Assembly (NCBI RefSeq): GCF_016801865.2
Contig: NC_068939.1
Location: 94,010,067 to 94,074,066 of the forward strand
DNA: 64,000 nt
Origin: Culex pipiens pallens
Taxonomy: Eukaryota > Arthropoda > Insecta > Diptera > Culicidae
Direction of reading: 5' to 3'
Position 1 is the stretch's first letter; the number at the start of each line of letters is the position of its first letter. The notes under the pieces are model-generated. The model saw only the letters and a program-made list of their open reading frames with translations, had not been told where the DNA came from and searched no databases. This document shows, piece after piece, positions 23,666 to 36,324 of this stretch. Made by a program: the position numbers and the translations under genes.

Positions 23666-24996
23666 AGCAATTCTCTACCAAAATCGGAAATGGATTTTAT
23701 TTGTATTTTTTTTATTTGGCTCAAACTTTGTGGGGGCCTTCCCTATGACCAAATGTGCTATTTTGTGTCATTGGTTCACCCATACAAGTCTCCATACAAT
23801 TTTGGCAGCTGTCCATACAAAGCTGTACAAAGCTGTAACTTTTGAGTCAATTTTCTGATCAATTTGGTGTCTTCGGCAAAGTTGTAGGTATTGTTGAGGA
23901 CTTTTGAGAAAAAAATAGGTACACGGAAAAAAATTTGCAGATTTTTTAATCAACTTTTTTTTCACTAAAACTCAATTTCCCAAAATACGTATTTTTTTAT
24001 TTTCGAGATTTTTTGATATGTTTTAGGGGACAAAAATCCGCAACTTTTGAGCCATAGTAGTTTTGATTTAATTTTTTTTAAAATATTTTTTTTTCGAAAA
24101 GATCGGAAAATTTCACGAATGTTTCATATATTAACATTGAAAATCGGACCATTAGTTGCTGAGATATCGTTATTAGAAAAATGTGGGTTGTTTTGGTGAG
24201 ATTTAGAAAACTTCAATTTTCGTGTTTCTTTTTCTTAAAGCGGCTCAATCTCAGCAACCCGAGGTCCAATCTTCAATGTCTCTTAGACAATTTTATAGCA
24301 AATTTTCTGAACTTTTCAAAAAAATATTTTTAGAAATGGTCACTCATGGTCACTATTTTTATAAATTGAAAAACTGAAAATATTTCGCTAAAATCAAACT
24401 TTCGGTGGCTATATCTTGAAAACGGAGCCCTTTATCAAAAAATGTGTAAAGTACTTTTCGATTGCAAATTCAATTTTGCATTAAAAAGTAATGTCAAACT
24501 TGTTTTTGCATGAAACTTATTTTTTTCCAAAAATCACTATTTTTTCAAAAATTCATAACTCGGCGGCAGATTTTTGACCATGTATCTCTATGGCTCAAAA
24601 GTTGCGGATTTTTGTCCCCTAAAACATATCAAAAAATCTCGAAAATAAAAAAAATACGTATTTTGGGAAATTGAGTTTTAGTAAAAAAAAAGTTGATTAA
24701 AAAATCTGCAATTTTTTTTTCCGTGTACCTATGTTTTTCTCAGAAGTCCTCAACAATACCTACAACTTTGCCGAAGACACCAAATTGATCAGAAAATTCA
24801 CTCAAAAGTTACAGCTGTTTGAATATTTACATATCATTTTTGTATGGACAGCAGCCAAAATTGTATGGAGACTTGTATGGGTGAACCAATGACGCAAAAT
24901 AGCTTATTTGGTCATAGGGAAGGCCCCCACAAAGTCAAATAAAAAAATACAAAAAATAAAAATGGTCGAAATCGGCCGATTTCGTAGAGAGTTGCT
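23666..24996. mobile_element. R1 long-inverted-repeat element, complete copy
   Basis: Termini AGCAATTCTCTAC (23666-23678) and its inverse GTAGAGAGTTGCT (24984-24996). Arms of about 400 bp (to ~24080 and from ~24590) are inverse copies around about 500 bp of AT-rich centre. ATGTG stands at 23661-23665 and 24998-25002, close to a target duplication. Uninterrupted R4 sequence at 7490-7505 shows the site before insertion. No transposase. Confidence 0.75.
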
Positions 24997-25100
24997 CATG
25001 TGCCAAAAATTACTTAATTTTGAATGATTTAATGAAAAAATATCAAAGTGTCTCATTGTGACCCAAGAGCTGAAAAGAGAGGGGAACAATGAGACAGCCA

Positions 25101-25249
25101 CACGGAGAAAAAATCGGTTCAAGCGTTCATGAAAATGGGAACCACGAACAAAGTGTTCAAATGCCATGGGATTTGAACACTTTGTTCGTGGTTCATGAAC
25201 ATTTTCATGAACGCTTGTTTACGATTTTGGGAACTCTTTTTTCTCAGTG
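25101..25249. mobile_element. 149-bp hairpin MITE (CACGGAGAAAAAA termini)
   Basis: Begins CACGGAGAAAAAA and ends TTTTTTCTCAGTG. Two internal inverted blocks (CAAGCGTTCATGAAAATG and GAACCACGAACAAAGTGTTC with their inverses) give an almost continuous hairpin. It sits in the R4 copy immediately after GAGACAGCC, which is continuous at 7612-7620. Confidence 0.7.
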
Positions 25250-25304
25250 CAAGGATTCTAGGTTTTTGTGGTTTGGTTGAGCGTTTTAGAAGAATGCATT
25301 ACTA

Positions 25305-25380
25305 TGAATACAAAGAGACGAGTTGTTCCTTTTATATATAGCGGAATTAAAAGGAACAACTCGTTTTTTTTGTATTCATT
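25305..25380. repeat. Short inverted repeat
   Basis: ACGAGTTGTTCCTTTTA at 25318-25334 and its perfect inverse at 25348-25364, extending outward with mismatches. It forms a stem with a 13-nt loop. Possibly the remnant of another MITE. Confidence 0.6.
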
Positions 25381-25548
25381 CTACACCCAAAGTTAAAGAA
25401 CGAGGGGATAGTCCTCTTGGAAAGAAACGTGAGGAAAATGCTATTTTGCGAGAGTATAGTCCTCTCGCGTGTTCATTCGTTTATTGGAACAGTTCATCCT
25501 ATTGAGTGGCTTATATGGACAAATGACCGCCACTTAATCACCGAACCA

Positions 25549-25635
25549 TGGTGGCCCATACAGCAAAGGCACGGTTCAATATGCCGAAGGTCTTGGGTTC
25601 GAGTCTCGGTACCGGTACTTTTTTTTTTTTGATAG
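25549..25635 (+). mobile_element. tRNA-derived SINE
   Basis: A-box-like GTGGCCCATACAGCAAAGGC, B-box-like GGGTTCGAGTC, then a long T run (25619-25630) that would terminate pol III. It shares GTGGCC.ATAC.G.AAAGGCACGGT with the reverse-strand unit at 63420-63520, so the two are probably one SINE family. Confidence 0.6.
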
Positions 25636-25951
25636 ATGAACTTTTTTGGAAAATGAACCCATGAGTTAAGTACTCTCTGTAATTTCGGGATTTATCCTCT
25701 CTTTCCACACACAGTACCATTTTACTACCGAATCGTGCACTTTATCCTCTCGTATGCCGATGCCCAGTTCTGGGTTTATTTTTAATTTTGGTCAAATCTA
25801 ATGTAAGGACAAAATAGCCCAACTCATGCCCTATTAAATGATGAAAGAAATTTGTAGAAATATTAGTTTATGTGATAATGAGCCTGATTGGATAAAACTA
25901 CAAATTGTGATTATCATTGTTCTCCGTGTCTCATTGATGACTACTCTACCC

Positions 25952-28900
25952 ATCTCCAGATTTGTGAACTAGAGCCAAAATAACTCTGAGTGCTCTAAAA
26001 TCTGCAGTAACTATTCAAAGTGCCGTCTCAAAATAATTGAGGCAATAATATTCTGAGAATTTTCGCCCTAAAATTAAAAGTGAGGGAAGAAAATGCCATG
26101 CCACCCTAACGACACTCTAACAAGCTGCCGAGCAAACACCATCATGCCATATTCCGGGTTGTTTAAATGTACTCTAATGAGTTTATCTCGCATGAAGACA
26201 TACGTGCAGCAACCAAATGCAAGGATGGAAATGCTTTCCAGAGTGAAGTGGAAGTCCTGCCCCCCAAGAGAGCAAATTAGAACGACGTTTCCGGGTTGTC
26301 TTTCTCCTAGCGAAGGACAAATAAATTTGTCCTGAGGCATGCGACGACGACTTGGGGCAAAACGGGACCATATAATTACAACTTCCTGTGGGCCTGTCGG
26401 ACAAGGTCCCAGGGTCTCCACGTGGCCCCTTTTGTCGAGGGTTCATACATCAATACCGGCTAGCAGGCCACATTCCGCATAGCAGTTGAAACTTTAAACA
26501 ATTTGCACAGCAAATTCCAGGACCGACGAATTGTGAGCAATCTCATTTCACGAGTCGTGATTTTAAATATTAGAGAGCTTATGTGAAAAAGGACCTTTGC
26601 CAGGTGCCATCCACGTGTACCTGCTAATGAGAAATGAGAAACGTTCGCCATGCGAAAAGATTCTCCAGTAAAAGTATGTGTGAACCGAGGCAGAGGAGAG
26701 ACAGGTGGTGGTGCACTATCGTTGAGGGCGTCATCATGTCTGCATTAATGCGAAAAAACATCGGATATGATTCGCTTACATCCGCCTCTTTAACGATGTC
26801 ATTTATGCTCCGATTCACCCTGCAGCAGCAGCCATCAGGCCCTTTAACCGTGCTCGTTGTGGTTCGTGTTGCGTTGTTCAACATAGAACGTTATAGTGTG
26901 GAGCAAGCGAGCAGCATAGAAGCACCAAAGGCGTGTATTGTAAGGTTTTCGGTGCATCCATGAATTACGAAAAATAACATTTCTAAAACAAGCAAAAGAG
27001 ATGAAATTCAGACACTTTTTGACTTTTTGGCTTTTTTGCTTTTTTGCTTTTTTGCTTTTTTGCTTTTTTGCTTTTTTGCTTTTTTGCTTTTTTGCTTTTT
27101 TTGCATCGATTGCAACTCGATTCTCGGACGACCCCTAACTCTTGTTGCGGTCCAACCTCAGTGTGGTGGGCTTGCCACACGCGCTCCTGGAGAGGGGGAA
27201 CACAACGAGCGCGCAAACATGTCGGCAGGATCCTTGTTATCTCCAAGCGCGCAAAAGGAGCCCTCGTGTGCCGCCTGGTGTGACTCCTGAGAGCGTGCTC
27301 TCACCCATTGCTTCTGATGGGATCTTGAAATGTATCATCTTTCTTTGATCCTACCAAGGCACCATCGCAGATGTTTTGTTAGTTTTGTACACCAACGCCA
27401 CAACGCTAGCTCGCCGAGGGCATCAGCGGTTTTCTCTGGAAAAATAGATGCTTTTTATCAAACAAACATCAATTGTTCATGAATGAAGCCTAACGCTAAT
27501 GTCTTGTTCTGCCTTCGTAATTCTATTACATTTTTAAATTTTGTATATTTAATGAAATTCACGTTTGATCGAAATCTCTGAGAATTCCATCGCAGCCTTC
27601 ACCGCATCGCTCGTTAGCTGCTTTTGGAGTTTTGGATTTTTTCGTTCCACGTGACAGCACGCAAACGAGATGAGATTCCGAAAAGGGTTGGCGGGAAATC
27701 GGATTTTTCGGAAATAGGGTACAACGAACCAATTATGAAGTATTTCCCCATCAGTGGAGCCACCTAGGGGCATTTACATTTTTTTTTGCGGTTTTGAGGT
27801 TAGGTTTTACGAACAACCCGTAATTTTAATTTTAATTACATTTGCCTAATGTGAGCTACCGTGAGTGCTGGTGCCCCAAACCACGTGTATTTCACCTGCG
27901 GCATGCCATCAAAAAGGGAAGATTATTTAAAATTCATAGAAAGTTAAGTGTCTATTTACATGTGAATCGAATTATTTCTGGCGGTTGAAAGCTATCAAAA
28001 TGGTAATCATGTGTACGCAAAACTGCTGTTTCTCCACCGGGAAAGCATATGTGGAAGGCGTTCTCCCGAGGAGGAAGTCCACGTGTCGACATGTGTCTAA
28101 ATCGGAAGCAAGTACCGTGGCTGTCAGATGGTTCAAATTTCCATACAGTAGTTGGAGGAATAACAACTGCTGGAACTGGGGTTAAATGGCGTAACATGCT
28201 GCTACTGCTACCAAGTTGGGTAAACATGAGGTTAAATATTAAACGGATTCATGTTTCTGTTCAGCGATTATTACCATTTATAATGTGTTGGTATAATACT
28301 ACAGTTTAGTTGAACTTTGACAAAAATCTGACGTTTTCTGGATCAAACTTGGATAAATCCCTTCAAAAAGGCTTTAAACTACTCTTTTCCCTTTGAATGT
28401 CCACGCTTTTCATGATAATCCATCTGAATAACCCTTCACCATCAATCACACGGTTATTAACGAAACAAAAAAGACATCAAACACCGGACACTAGAAACAA
28501 ATGCCCACATTAGCTTAATGTACAACATGAAAGGACCAACCCATTCCAATGCACTACACAAACAATGTACTCTGGCCTTTTTCAACTGATGTTTTCTTTT
28601 TTTTTACCAGAACAAATAACACCCACACTAGGATGAGAGGGGGGGGGCGAGTTCAAAAGCGACCACCACCACCAAGTCAAGAGTTAATATTGCTGCTCAA
28701 TAGGCAATTTTTCATTCACTTCCACGGACATACACGCACTCCCGGTACACGTGGTCGAACATGAGTGGGGATTTTTTTTTGTTCTCTTGGTTTACTCACA
28801 TAGAATTATGACCGTGCATGAGGCGATGGAGTCACTACATTGGACGCATGGGAGAAAATCGAGTTGTTACGATGATTAATTAAATTGTGGGGTCATAAAA

Positions 28901-29414
28901 GGTTTTTTAAATCCTTTTTAACTTTTTCCTCGTACTAATGGATTTCTTTAAAAGTATTTTCAATCACTGAATACATCAGAGAAACCTTTGGCAAAAGTTC
29001 GATGCCTCTATGCTGACTGGATAGAAATCCTAGCAATCTTAGAACAAGAAAGCACAGAGGCATTGTTAAAATGTTCAAACATATGATAAAGAAGGATTTC
29101 AATATATTTGATTCTGTCTTACTTTAAAATTAACGTTTTGACATAAATGCTTTTCAAACACTGGTGTGTTCTGGTAATTCAATAAAATAAACTCTTTTAA
29201 AATTATCAAGTTTGGAAGTTAACTTTCAAACAAAATATTTAATCTAAAGGCCCCGAAAATTCCAAACGCATTTTTTTAAACCTTTTTCTGATTTCTTTTT
29301 CAAATACATTTGGACAAGACATTATTGAGTGTCCAATAGTGCGACAATAAAAAAAATTGACAGCACGTAAATTATTAAACAAGTTTCATAAAATTTGGTC
29401 AATTGATAGCATTT
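25952..29414. other. No gene seen (one octamer microsatellite)
   Basis: Mostly unique sequence. 27029-27103 is a (GCTTTTTT)n microsatellite. The many overlapping frames of 60-115 codons lack domains and consistent splice signals. Confidence 0.4.
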
Positions 29415-29917
29415 CGTCGTCGTCGTGCTAACTTGTCGTACGTGCATTTTCTGGTCAAATCGAGTTAAGAACGCCATTTTGTGCAACTCACAATGCCTCA
29501 CCTTTTGACCTTCACAGATCCCCAAAATTCAGAATTCAAGCTATTCAATAAAAACCCAAAAAACTCCGTGCATTTTTGTCACTTTACTTATGAAAGAAAT
29601 TTTAATCTCGTTGTGCTATTTTGTCACTACCTGTAAATTGATGTAAGTGCGACAACTGAACAAAGGGATTTCAGGTCAGAACGCGTTTGACGCACGTACA
29701 AGTTAGATTACCGTAAACATTTGTAATTATAACTCGGGACTCCGGCAACCAACTTCAACCAAACTTTGGGACAATGCACAGAATGGTCAGCCAAACAAAA
29801 CGTGTTTGTTATTGTTTACATTGCGTGCTTTCGATTTAGTTTGTTCAAGGTCAAACATTAAAACGTGTTTTCTCGGAACGTCGAAATGCCTGGTGCGACA
29901 AGATAGCACGACGACGT
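29415..29917 (+). mobile_element. MITE copy 3 (family of 659-1178)
   Basis: A solo copy from CGTCGTCGTCGTGCTAACTT to GATAGCACGACGACG, matching copies 1 and 2 along its whole length. This shows that the unit of about 510 bp moves on its own and that the 659-1992 arrangement is two insertions. No clear target duplication here. Confidence 0.7.
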
Positions 29918-30432
29918 CAGTTTGGATCAAAAAACCGTTGTTCAACACAAATGCCAAATCTAGCAACGGATTACGAATAGTTCATTTTGAAGTTTATTCT
30001 GACTTAAATGAAACATCACGCGATCTCACGCACACTAGCTTACCATTTGTTTTTGCTGGTGGGTAAAATTTAAACCAAAAAACCCTTCGTGTTCAAACAC
30101 GCAATACATGCGCACGTAGATAACTCTCTTGACATTTAGAGTGATCTTGGGCTCGATACTTGCCCTAAGGATTCTTCATCAAAAAGGAAAACTGAAAATG
30201 CAGCACCGGGAACCAGCAGCAGCAACAGAATAGTAGCAAGCGATGTTGGTTAGCTAGCACTCAAACATAATTAAAAAAATGGTCTCCAGATTCGTAAAAA
30301 TTAAATTGAGTTGATTTTTTTATGGTTGTAATTTTGATCATTAATGGTTAGGGGATACTCCATTAATCTCGTATATCTGTCAAAACTTATAAATCACAAA
30401 AACTAGTAGTTAAATTATCGTAAAGTGACATT

Positions 30433-30451
30433 ATTCACAAATGTAGTATTT
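30433..30451. repeat. 19-bp target-site duplication, left
   Basis: ATTCACAAATGTAGTATTT, repeated exactly at 32111-32129. It brackets the R5 copy with its nested foldback. Confidence 0.85.
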
Positions 30452-32110
30452 TATAAGCATAAGCATAAGCATAAGCATAAGCATAAGCATAAGCATTAGA
30501 GTGTAACAAAAATGACTTTTTGGCGGGCATTCAGGGGTTTGTTCCGGTGGGCATACTGAGCCTAAATCCCAAATATGAGCTTGATTGGACGTAACAGGAG
30601 CTGGCGTTCCGCCCTTCAATTTTAAATGGGATTTAACCCGTAAAAAAAGATTTTTTCAAAAATGTCACTTTTTGAGGCATTTTGGCCATCAATGCGTTTA
30701 CCAAAAACATCACTGGCGTGTAGGCCAGATCCTTGCGCATCTTTTGGTATATATAACATTGAAGTTTGGAGCATCCTGGAGCTCGGTACAGACCTTCAAA
30801 GTTTGTCATTTTTTCGAAAAATCGGCCCCGGCAAAAAAGATATGCGTCGCACCTCGCGACGCCCGAGACGCCATTTGATTTTGCTGGGACCGATTTTTCG
30901 AAAATATGCCAAACTTTGAAGGTCTGTACCGAGCTCCAGGATGCTCCAAACTTCAATGTTGTATATACCAAAAGATGCGCAAGGATCTGGCCTTCACGCC
31001 AGTGATGTTTTTGGTAAACGCATTGGTGGCCAAAATGCCTCAAAAAGTGACATTTTTGAAAAAATCTTTTTTTACGGGTTAAATCCCATTTAAAATTGAA
31101 GGGCGGAGCGCCAGCTCCTGTTACGTCCAATCAAGCTCATATTTGGGATTTAGGCTCAGTATGCCCACCGGAACAAACCCCTGAATGCCCGCCAAAAAGT
31201 CATTTTTGTTACACTCTAATAAGCATAGGTGCCCACCCGCAGTTGCTACTCCGTTATTGACCAGGACCTCCAGAAGTTACATCCACGAGCCGTGGAAGAT
31301 GAGTGGGTGCTATCTTTCCTCGCTTCGCAACTTCTCAAAGGCCCCTATCATGCTGATCAATACCGGCGCCGGCCACGACCAGTGGTAGGGTCACGGGGAA
31401 GTGGATGGGAATGTTAGTCCGATACTTGAGTGATAGAGACCGCCCAATCGACTGCTTCTCCGACAAAGTATCACATGAGTTTTGAGGGGGTTAGTAGATG
31501 GGTATGAGGTCAGGATTCACGAGTGGCAGTGATGTGACCATGAGCATTTTGTTTATCGGTTGAAAAATTTAAATCTTAGGCAGCCGGCTGCGGAAAGATA
31601 AATTATTGATTAGTTAGAAAGTTTTTTTAATCGAACGCGTGCCAACCGAGCAGTAGTGCTATGGGCTGGACTTATCAGTATATTTTTACTGTTTGAAAAA
31701 TTTAGATAACGCGAGCAAATGCCAAAAAAATAAATAAAATACGCTTTACTCTTCATAAAATCGATAGTATGATGAGTTAATACTGAAGCAGCTAGTTGGA
31801 TTAAATTATTACGATCAACGAATATAAACGAAAATAAAACAGGACATCACGTAACCGATTGTAATGAAACTAAAATAATAACTTAAACGAACTACCCCGA
31901 CGCCGTACCTTCCGATCAACGGTGAAGGGCTTTTGAAATCACAAAACAATTTATGTAATTTTTTAGTCATCTGAATAAATATGTACCAAAAGAAATCTGC
32001 CTATTAGGAAGTTAAATGCGCTAACCGGAACAAACTCATCAAATTAAATTCCGCCTTCCGTCCGCAATTTGCGCTCTTGATGCAGATTTTTTGTACACTA
32101 CATACAGACA
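30452..32110 (-). mobile_element. R5 retroposon, copy B, interrupted by a foldback
   Basis: Bounded by the 19-bp duplication. The left edge is (ATAAGC)n at about 30453-30496, a (GCTTAT)n tail on the reverse strand. 31222-31690 is almost identical to copy A (10396-10870). Without the 718-bp foldback and its TA it is about 940 bp, close to copy C (998 bp). No coding frame of its own. Confidence 0.75.
30499..31216. mobile_element. 718-bp foldback element, TA target
   Basis: Nearly identical inverted arms of about 340 bp (30499-30838 and 30879-31216) around a loop of about 40 bp. Termini GAGTGTAACAAAAATGAC and its inverse; TA on each side (30497-30498, 31217-31218). It lies inside the microsatellite tail of R5. 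Frames of up to 165 codons arise because each arm is open, and they encode the same peptide on opposite strands. They are not genes. Confidence 0.9.
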
Positions 32111-32129
32111 ATTCACAAATGTAGTATTT
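32111..32129. repeat. 19-bp target-site duplication, right
   Basis: Exact copy of 30433-30451. Confidence 0.85.
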
Positions 32130-33740
32130 AATAACGAAAAAAATCTTTTAAGCAAACGCCTGGGACGTATTTTATGGAAAGCCTCTTAAACATTCATTCA
32201 AAACGTTTGTCTAGCTCACTTCTGAATCTAAAAGGTTGGATGTTGTTAAACGGTTCTAGCAACGTTCACGTAACCAGGTTCAGAATGTTATAGTCAAGAG
32301 TTCTTATGACATGTTTGAAAAAAGTTTTCTATGCATGTCTGACTTGCACTTGCAAAACTAACTTGAACCACGCACACTTCTAACAGATGAACAGATGTTC
32401 AACAACAGAAAACGTGCGCTGTTTTCGGCATTCAGAGTTCTCAGGGAAGTTGAGAAAACATTGTAAATGAGTTCAACAACCAGGTCGGAAATCGCTTGGA
32501 AAAGAAAGTGTGCTACTTGGGCAGGAATACTCTCTCATTCGATGTCTTAGGCAGTTTTGTCATACATTTTGAATGTAATAACAACATTTTTAACTCAAAA
32601 TTATCACAAAACTACGTATTTTTCGAAAAAACACTCCAAATTTCAGTTTTTCCCAATATGGGTATCAAATGTTCGGAATTTTTTCATACATTTCGAAAGC
32701 TATAACACATTTTTTTAAATGCTGATAATTTTCACAAAACAACGTATTTTTGAAAAAATACTCAATTTTCATTTCTTACAACATGGGTATCAAACTATCA
32801 AAAGTAAAAGTATGTAGTTTTGTGAAAATTTTGGGTATTTAAAAAAAGTTGATATAACATTCGAAATTTATGAAAAAATTCCGATCGTTTGTACAACGAT
32901 TGTAAAAAAACTTAATTTTTGAGTGTTTTTTTTCAAAAATACGTAGTTTTATGAAAATTTTGAGTATTTTCAAAAAAGGTTTTTATTACTTTCGAAATGT
33001 ATGGCAAAATTCCAATCGTTTGTAACCCATATTGTCAAACAGTGAAATTTTGAGTATTTTTTTTAGAAAATACGTAGTTTTGTTAATTTTTTTAGTATTT
33101 TCAAAAATGTTGTTGTTACATTTGAAATGTTTGAAAAAATTTCGATCATGTGATACCAATAAAAATTATTTCGAATATTTCTTCGAGAAACATGGCATTT
33201 TCAAAATACAGGAAAAATACGTATTTTTGTGAAAATTTTCATGTAATTATTGTTAGAATGGATAGCTGCCGTCATCTCGATTCCAAAACACTATAATTTT
33301 TCGATGTTTGCATGATTTTTCATACGATTATAGCCAATGTCTCCCATATAGCCAAAATCGCATATGCTCTGTGCTTCAGTTATTTTCCCCATGCATTTTA
33401 GCGATTTTGCCCAAATGAACTTCAGCGATAGAAAGCGACCTCTAAACCTTGCCCGATTTGGCTGAAAATTGGCACGGTTACTTATTTTTGTCTAAAGAGC
33501 CGGAATTTTCTATTTTTCTTGTCACCCTAGAGTCCAATAAATCATGATTTCTCAGCTCAAATTTTAATTCGTGTCTGGCTCGTCGTTAGGCCCCTAAACA
33601 ACTCCCCAAAATTTAGGAGCGATTAGTTGCGTCCACACTTTGCAAATTTCATATCAACTTTGTATGGGAATTAGCATGGGAAATCTTTCTTGTTTTGCAT
33701 TTTGATTTTTGTCAATTATATTTACCACTAAATTTAAAAA
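32130..33740. repeat. AT-rich region with diverged repeats
   Basis: Between about 32580 and 33240 the phrases ACGTA.TTTT..GAAAA and TGGGTATCAAA recur in both orientations, suggesting old tandem and inverted units. The rest is unique. No gene seen. Confidence 0.45.
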
Positions 33741-35631
33741 CTAACTTAATCCACCTATGTGGTTGGAGCCTTCCTCACAACAATGGCTGTACACAAGTTT
33801 CATCTATTTTTCAGATCCGGCTTCCAAAAAGTACATCGATATCACTTAAGTGGCCATATCTCGAGACAGGGTTGCCAGATCTTCAATGTTTTGGGCTCGT
33901 TGGAAAGGTTTTTTGATAACCTAATCAACGATGGGTCGGATGATGGATCCGGACAAAGTTTACATACATTTAAGTGAGATCCGGCTTCAGAAAAGTACAT
34001 AAATGTCACTTAAGTGGCCATATCTCGAGACAGGGTTGCCAGATCTTCAATGTTTTGGGCTCGTTGGAAAGGTTTTTTGATAACCTAACCAACGATGGGT
34101 CGGATGATGGATCCGGACAAAGTTTACATACATTTAAGTGAGATCCGGCTTCAGAAAAGTACATAAATGTCACTTAAGTGGCCATATCTCGAGACAGGGT
34201 TGCCAGATCTTCAATGTTTTGGGCTCGTTGGAAAGGTTTTTTGATAACCTAACCAACAATAGGTCGGATGATGGATCCGGTCAAAGTTTACATTCATTTA
34301 AGTGAGATCCGGCTTCAAAAAAGTACATCAATATCACTTAAGTGGCCATATCTCGAGACAGGGTTGCCAGATCTTCAATGTTTTAGACTCGTTGGAAAGG
34401 TATTTTGATAACCTAACCAACAATGGGTCGGATGATGGATCCGGACAAAGTTTACATACATTTAAGTGAGATCCGGCTTCAGAAAAGTACATAAATGTCA
34501 CTTAAGTGGCCATATCTCGAGACAGGGTTGCCAGATCTTCAATGTTTTGGGCTCGTTGGAAAGTTTTTTTGATAACCTAACCAACGATGGGTCGGATGAT
34601 GGATCCGGACAAAGTTTACATACATTTAAGTGAGATCCGGCTTCAGAAAAGTACATAAATGTCACTTAAGTGGCCATATCTCGAGACAGGGTTGCCAGAT
34701 CTTCAATGTTTTGGGCTCGTTGGAAAGGTTTTTTGATAACCTAACCAACAATAGGTCGGATGATGGATCCGGACAAAGTTTACATACATTTAAGTGAGAT
34801 CCGGCTTCAAAAAAGTACATCAATATCACTTAAGTGGCCATATCTCGAGACAGGGTTGCCAGATCTTCAATGTTTTAGACTCGTTTGAAAGGTATTTTGA
34901 TAACCTAACCAACAATGGGTCGGATGATGGATCCGGACATAGTTTACATAAATTTAAGTGAGATCCGGCTTCAAAAAAGTACATAAATATCACTTAAGTG
35001 GCCATATCTCGATACAGGGTTGCCAGATCTTCAATCTTTTGGACTTATTGGAAAGGTCATTTGATAACCTAACCAACAATGGGTCGGATGGTGGATCCGG
35101 ACATAGTTTACATACATTTAAGTGAGTTCCGGCTTCAAAAAAGTACATAAATGTCACTTAAATGGCCATATCTCGAGACAGGGTTGCCAGATCTTCAATG
35201 TTTTAGACTCGTTGGAAAGGTCTTTTGATAACCTAACCAACGATGGGTCGGATGATGGTCCTGGACATAGTTTACATACAGTTAAGCAAGATCCAAATAT
35301 ATGTGAAAACACATTTTTATACATAACTTTTGAACTACTTATCGAAACTTCAATCTGTATAAAACTCGATCTATGGGACCCTTAACCAAGTCGAATGCAA
35401 CAAGTTCGGGTCAAATCGGTTCAGCCAGTGCCGAGAAACATGAGCTAGTTTGTTGGTCACATACATACATACACACACACATACACACACACATACACAC
35501 ACACATACACACAGACATTTGTTCAGTTTTCGATTCTGAGTCGATATGTATACATGAAGGTGGGTCTACGATGTTTTTATACGAAGTTCATTTTTAGAGC
35601 AGGATTATAGCCTTACCTCAGTGAGGAAGGC
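33741..35631 (+). mobile_element. V-family element A with 164-bp tandem array
   Basis: Starts CTAACTTAATCCACCTATG (palindrome CCACCTATGTGG) and ends in the hairpin CCTTACCTCAGTGAGGAAGG plus C. Flanked by AAAAA at 33736-33740 and AAAA at 35632-35635. Nine tandem monomers, starting at 33814 and repeating every 164 bp to about 35290, are followed by a conserved 3' domain with a (CA)n tract near 35461-35515. The 70- to 90-codon frames here come from the monomers. No transposase. Confidence 0.8.
33814..35290 (+). repeat. 164-bp tandem array, 9 units
   Basis: Unit starts (GATCCGGCTTC) at 33814, 33978, 34142, 34306, 34470, 34633, 34798, 34962 and about 35126. Units differ by a few substitutions, and some variants alternate between neighbours, which suggests expansion by multi-unit duplication. 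Confidence 0.95.
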
Positions 35632-36324
35632 AAAATGACGTTGAAAATGACAAAATTCTCTTAAACATTCCCGAAGAAAGTATGGTGCTATCTTGCTCCT
35701 TTCAAATGATAAAGCGTCTTCAAAATTGGTCTAAAACGTGGTTTTTTGCTCGGAATTGTTTGTACATCCTAACGAGTCTAAAAGTTCGAAAAACTCAACT
35801 CTGTTTCAAGCTATGACCGCCTAATATTTATGTACTTTTTTTAGGCCGAATCTCAGGCATCTGTTTCAGGACTATGTGATCCGACCTATTGTTGGATCAA
35901 CTATCCAAACGAGTCAATAAACTTGAAGATCTGGCAACCCTGTCACAAAAATTCTTACGTGTCTGTCTACCAATTATGTCATGATTCGTCATCCAACTCA
36001 TCCCTGGATTGGTTGCCACGAATCTTTCCCCACGAGAGTAAAAGTTTGGAGATCTGGCAACCCTGTCTTAAGTTATTGTTACTTAAGGCTCTGATAGGCA
36101 TCATTCCCGATCGGCCATTTGGCGGCCACGTTTGTTTTAGAAAAACATTCAAATCTTGATTCAGAATGTTTCAATAAAAAAAATGGTTTTCTGAGTGTTG
36201 TTTGTAGAAGCATTTTACAAATACAGCAGTTCCATATAAAAGTAAAAGAAAAAAAATAAAAGTGTTTCGATTTGGCTCAAAATTTGAGTGCAGATTCTGT
36301 GGCCGAAATAATTAGACCCGCATT
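35632..36324. other. Diverged V-like or monomer-like sequence; no gene
   Basis: Contains scattered matches to the monomer (GAAGATCTGGCAACCCTGTC at 35923-35942, and again near 36048) in reverse orientation, so it is an eroded part of the same array family. No gene. Confidence 0.5.

Larger units (their letters stand above)
23612..25951. mobile_element. R4 TIR element, copy 2, split by insertions
   Basis: The left piece (23612-23665) matches 7440-7500, the middle (24998-25098) matches 7500-7625 and the right (25750-25951) matches 7620-7970, ending in TCATTGATGACTACTCTACCC. The R1 palindrome and a hairpin MITE/SINE block interrupt it, so it is the oldest layer of the nest. Its left terminus is missing. 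Confidence 0.7.

Noticed and set aside
30585..31130. Frames of 97 and 165 codons encoding nearly the same peptide on opposite strands
   Set aside because: They lie on the two arms of a foldback MITE; the match is the inverted repeat, not a gene family.
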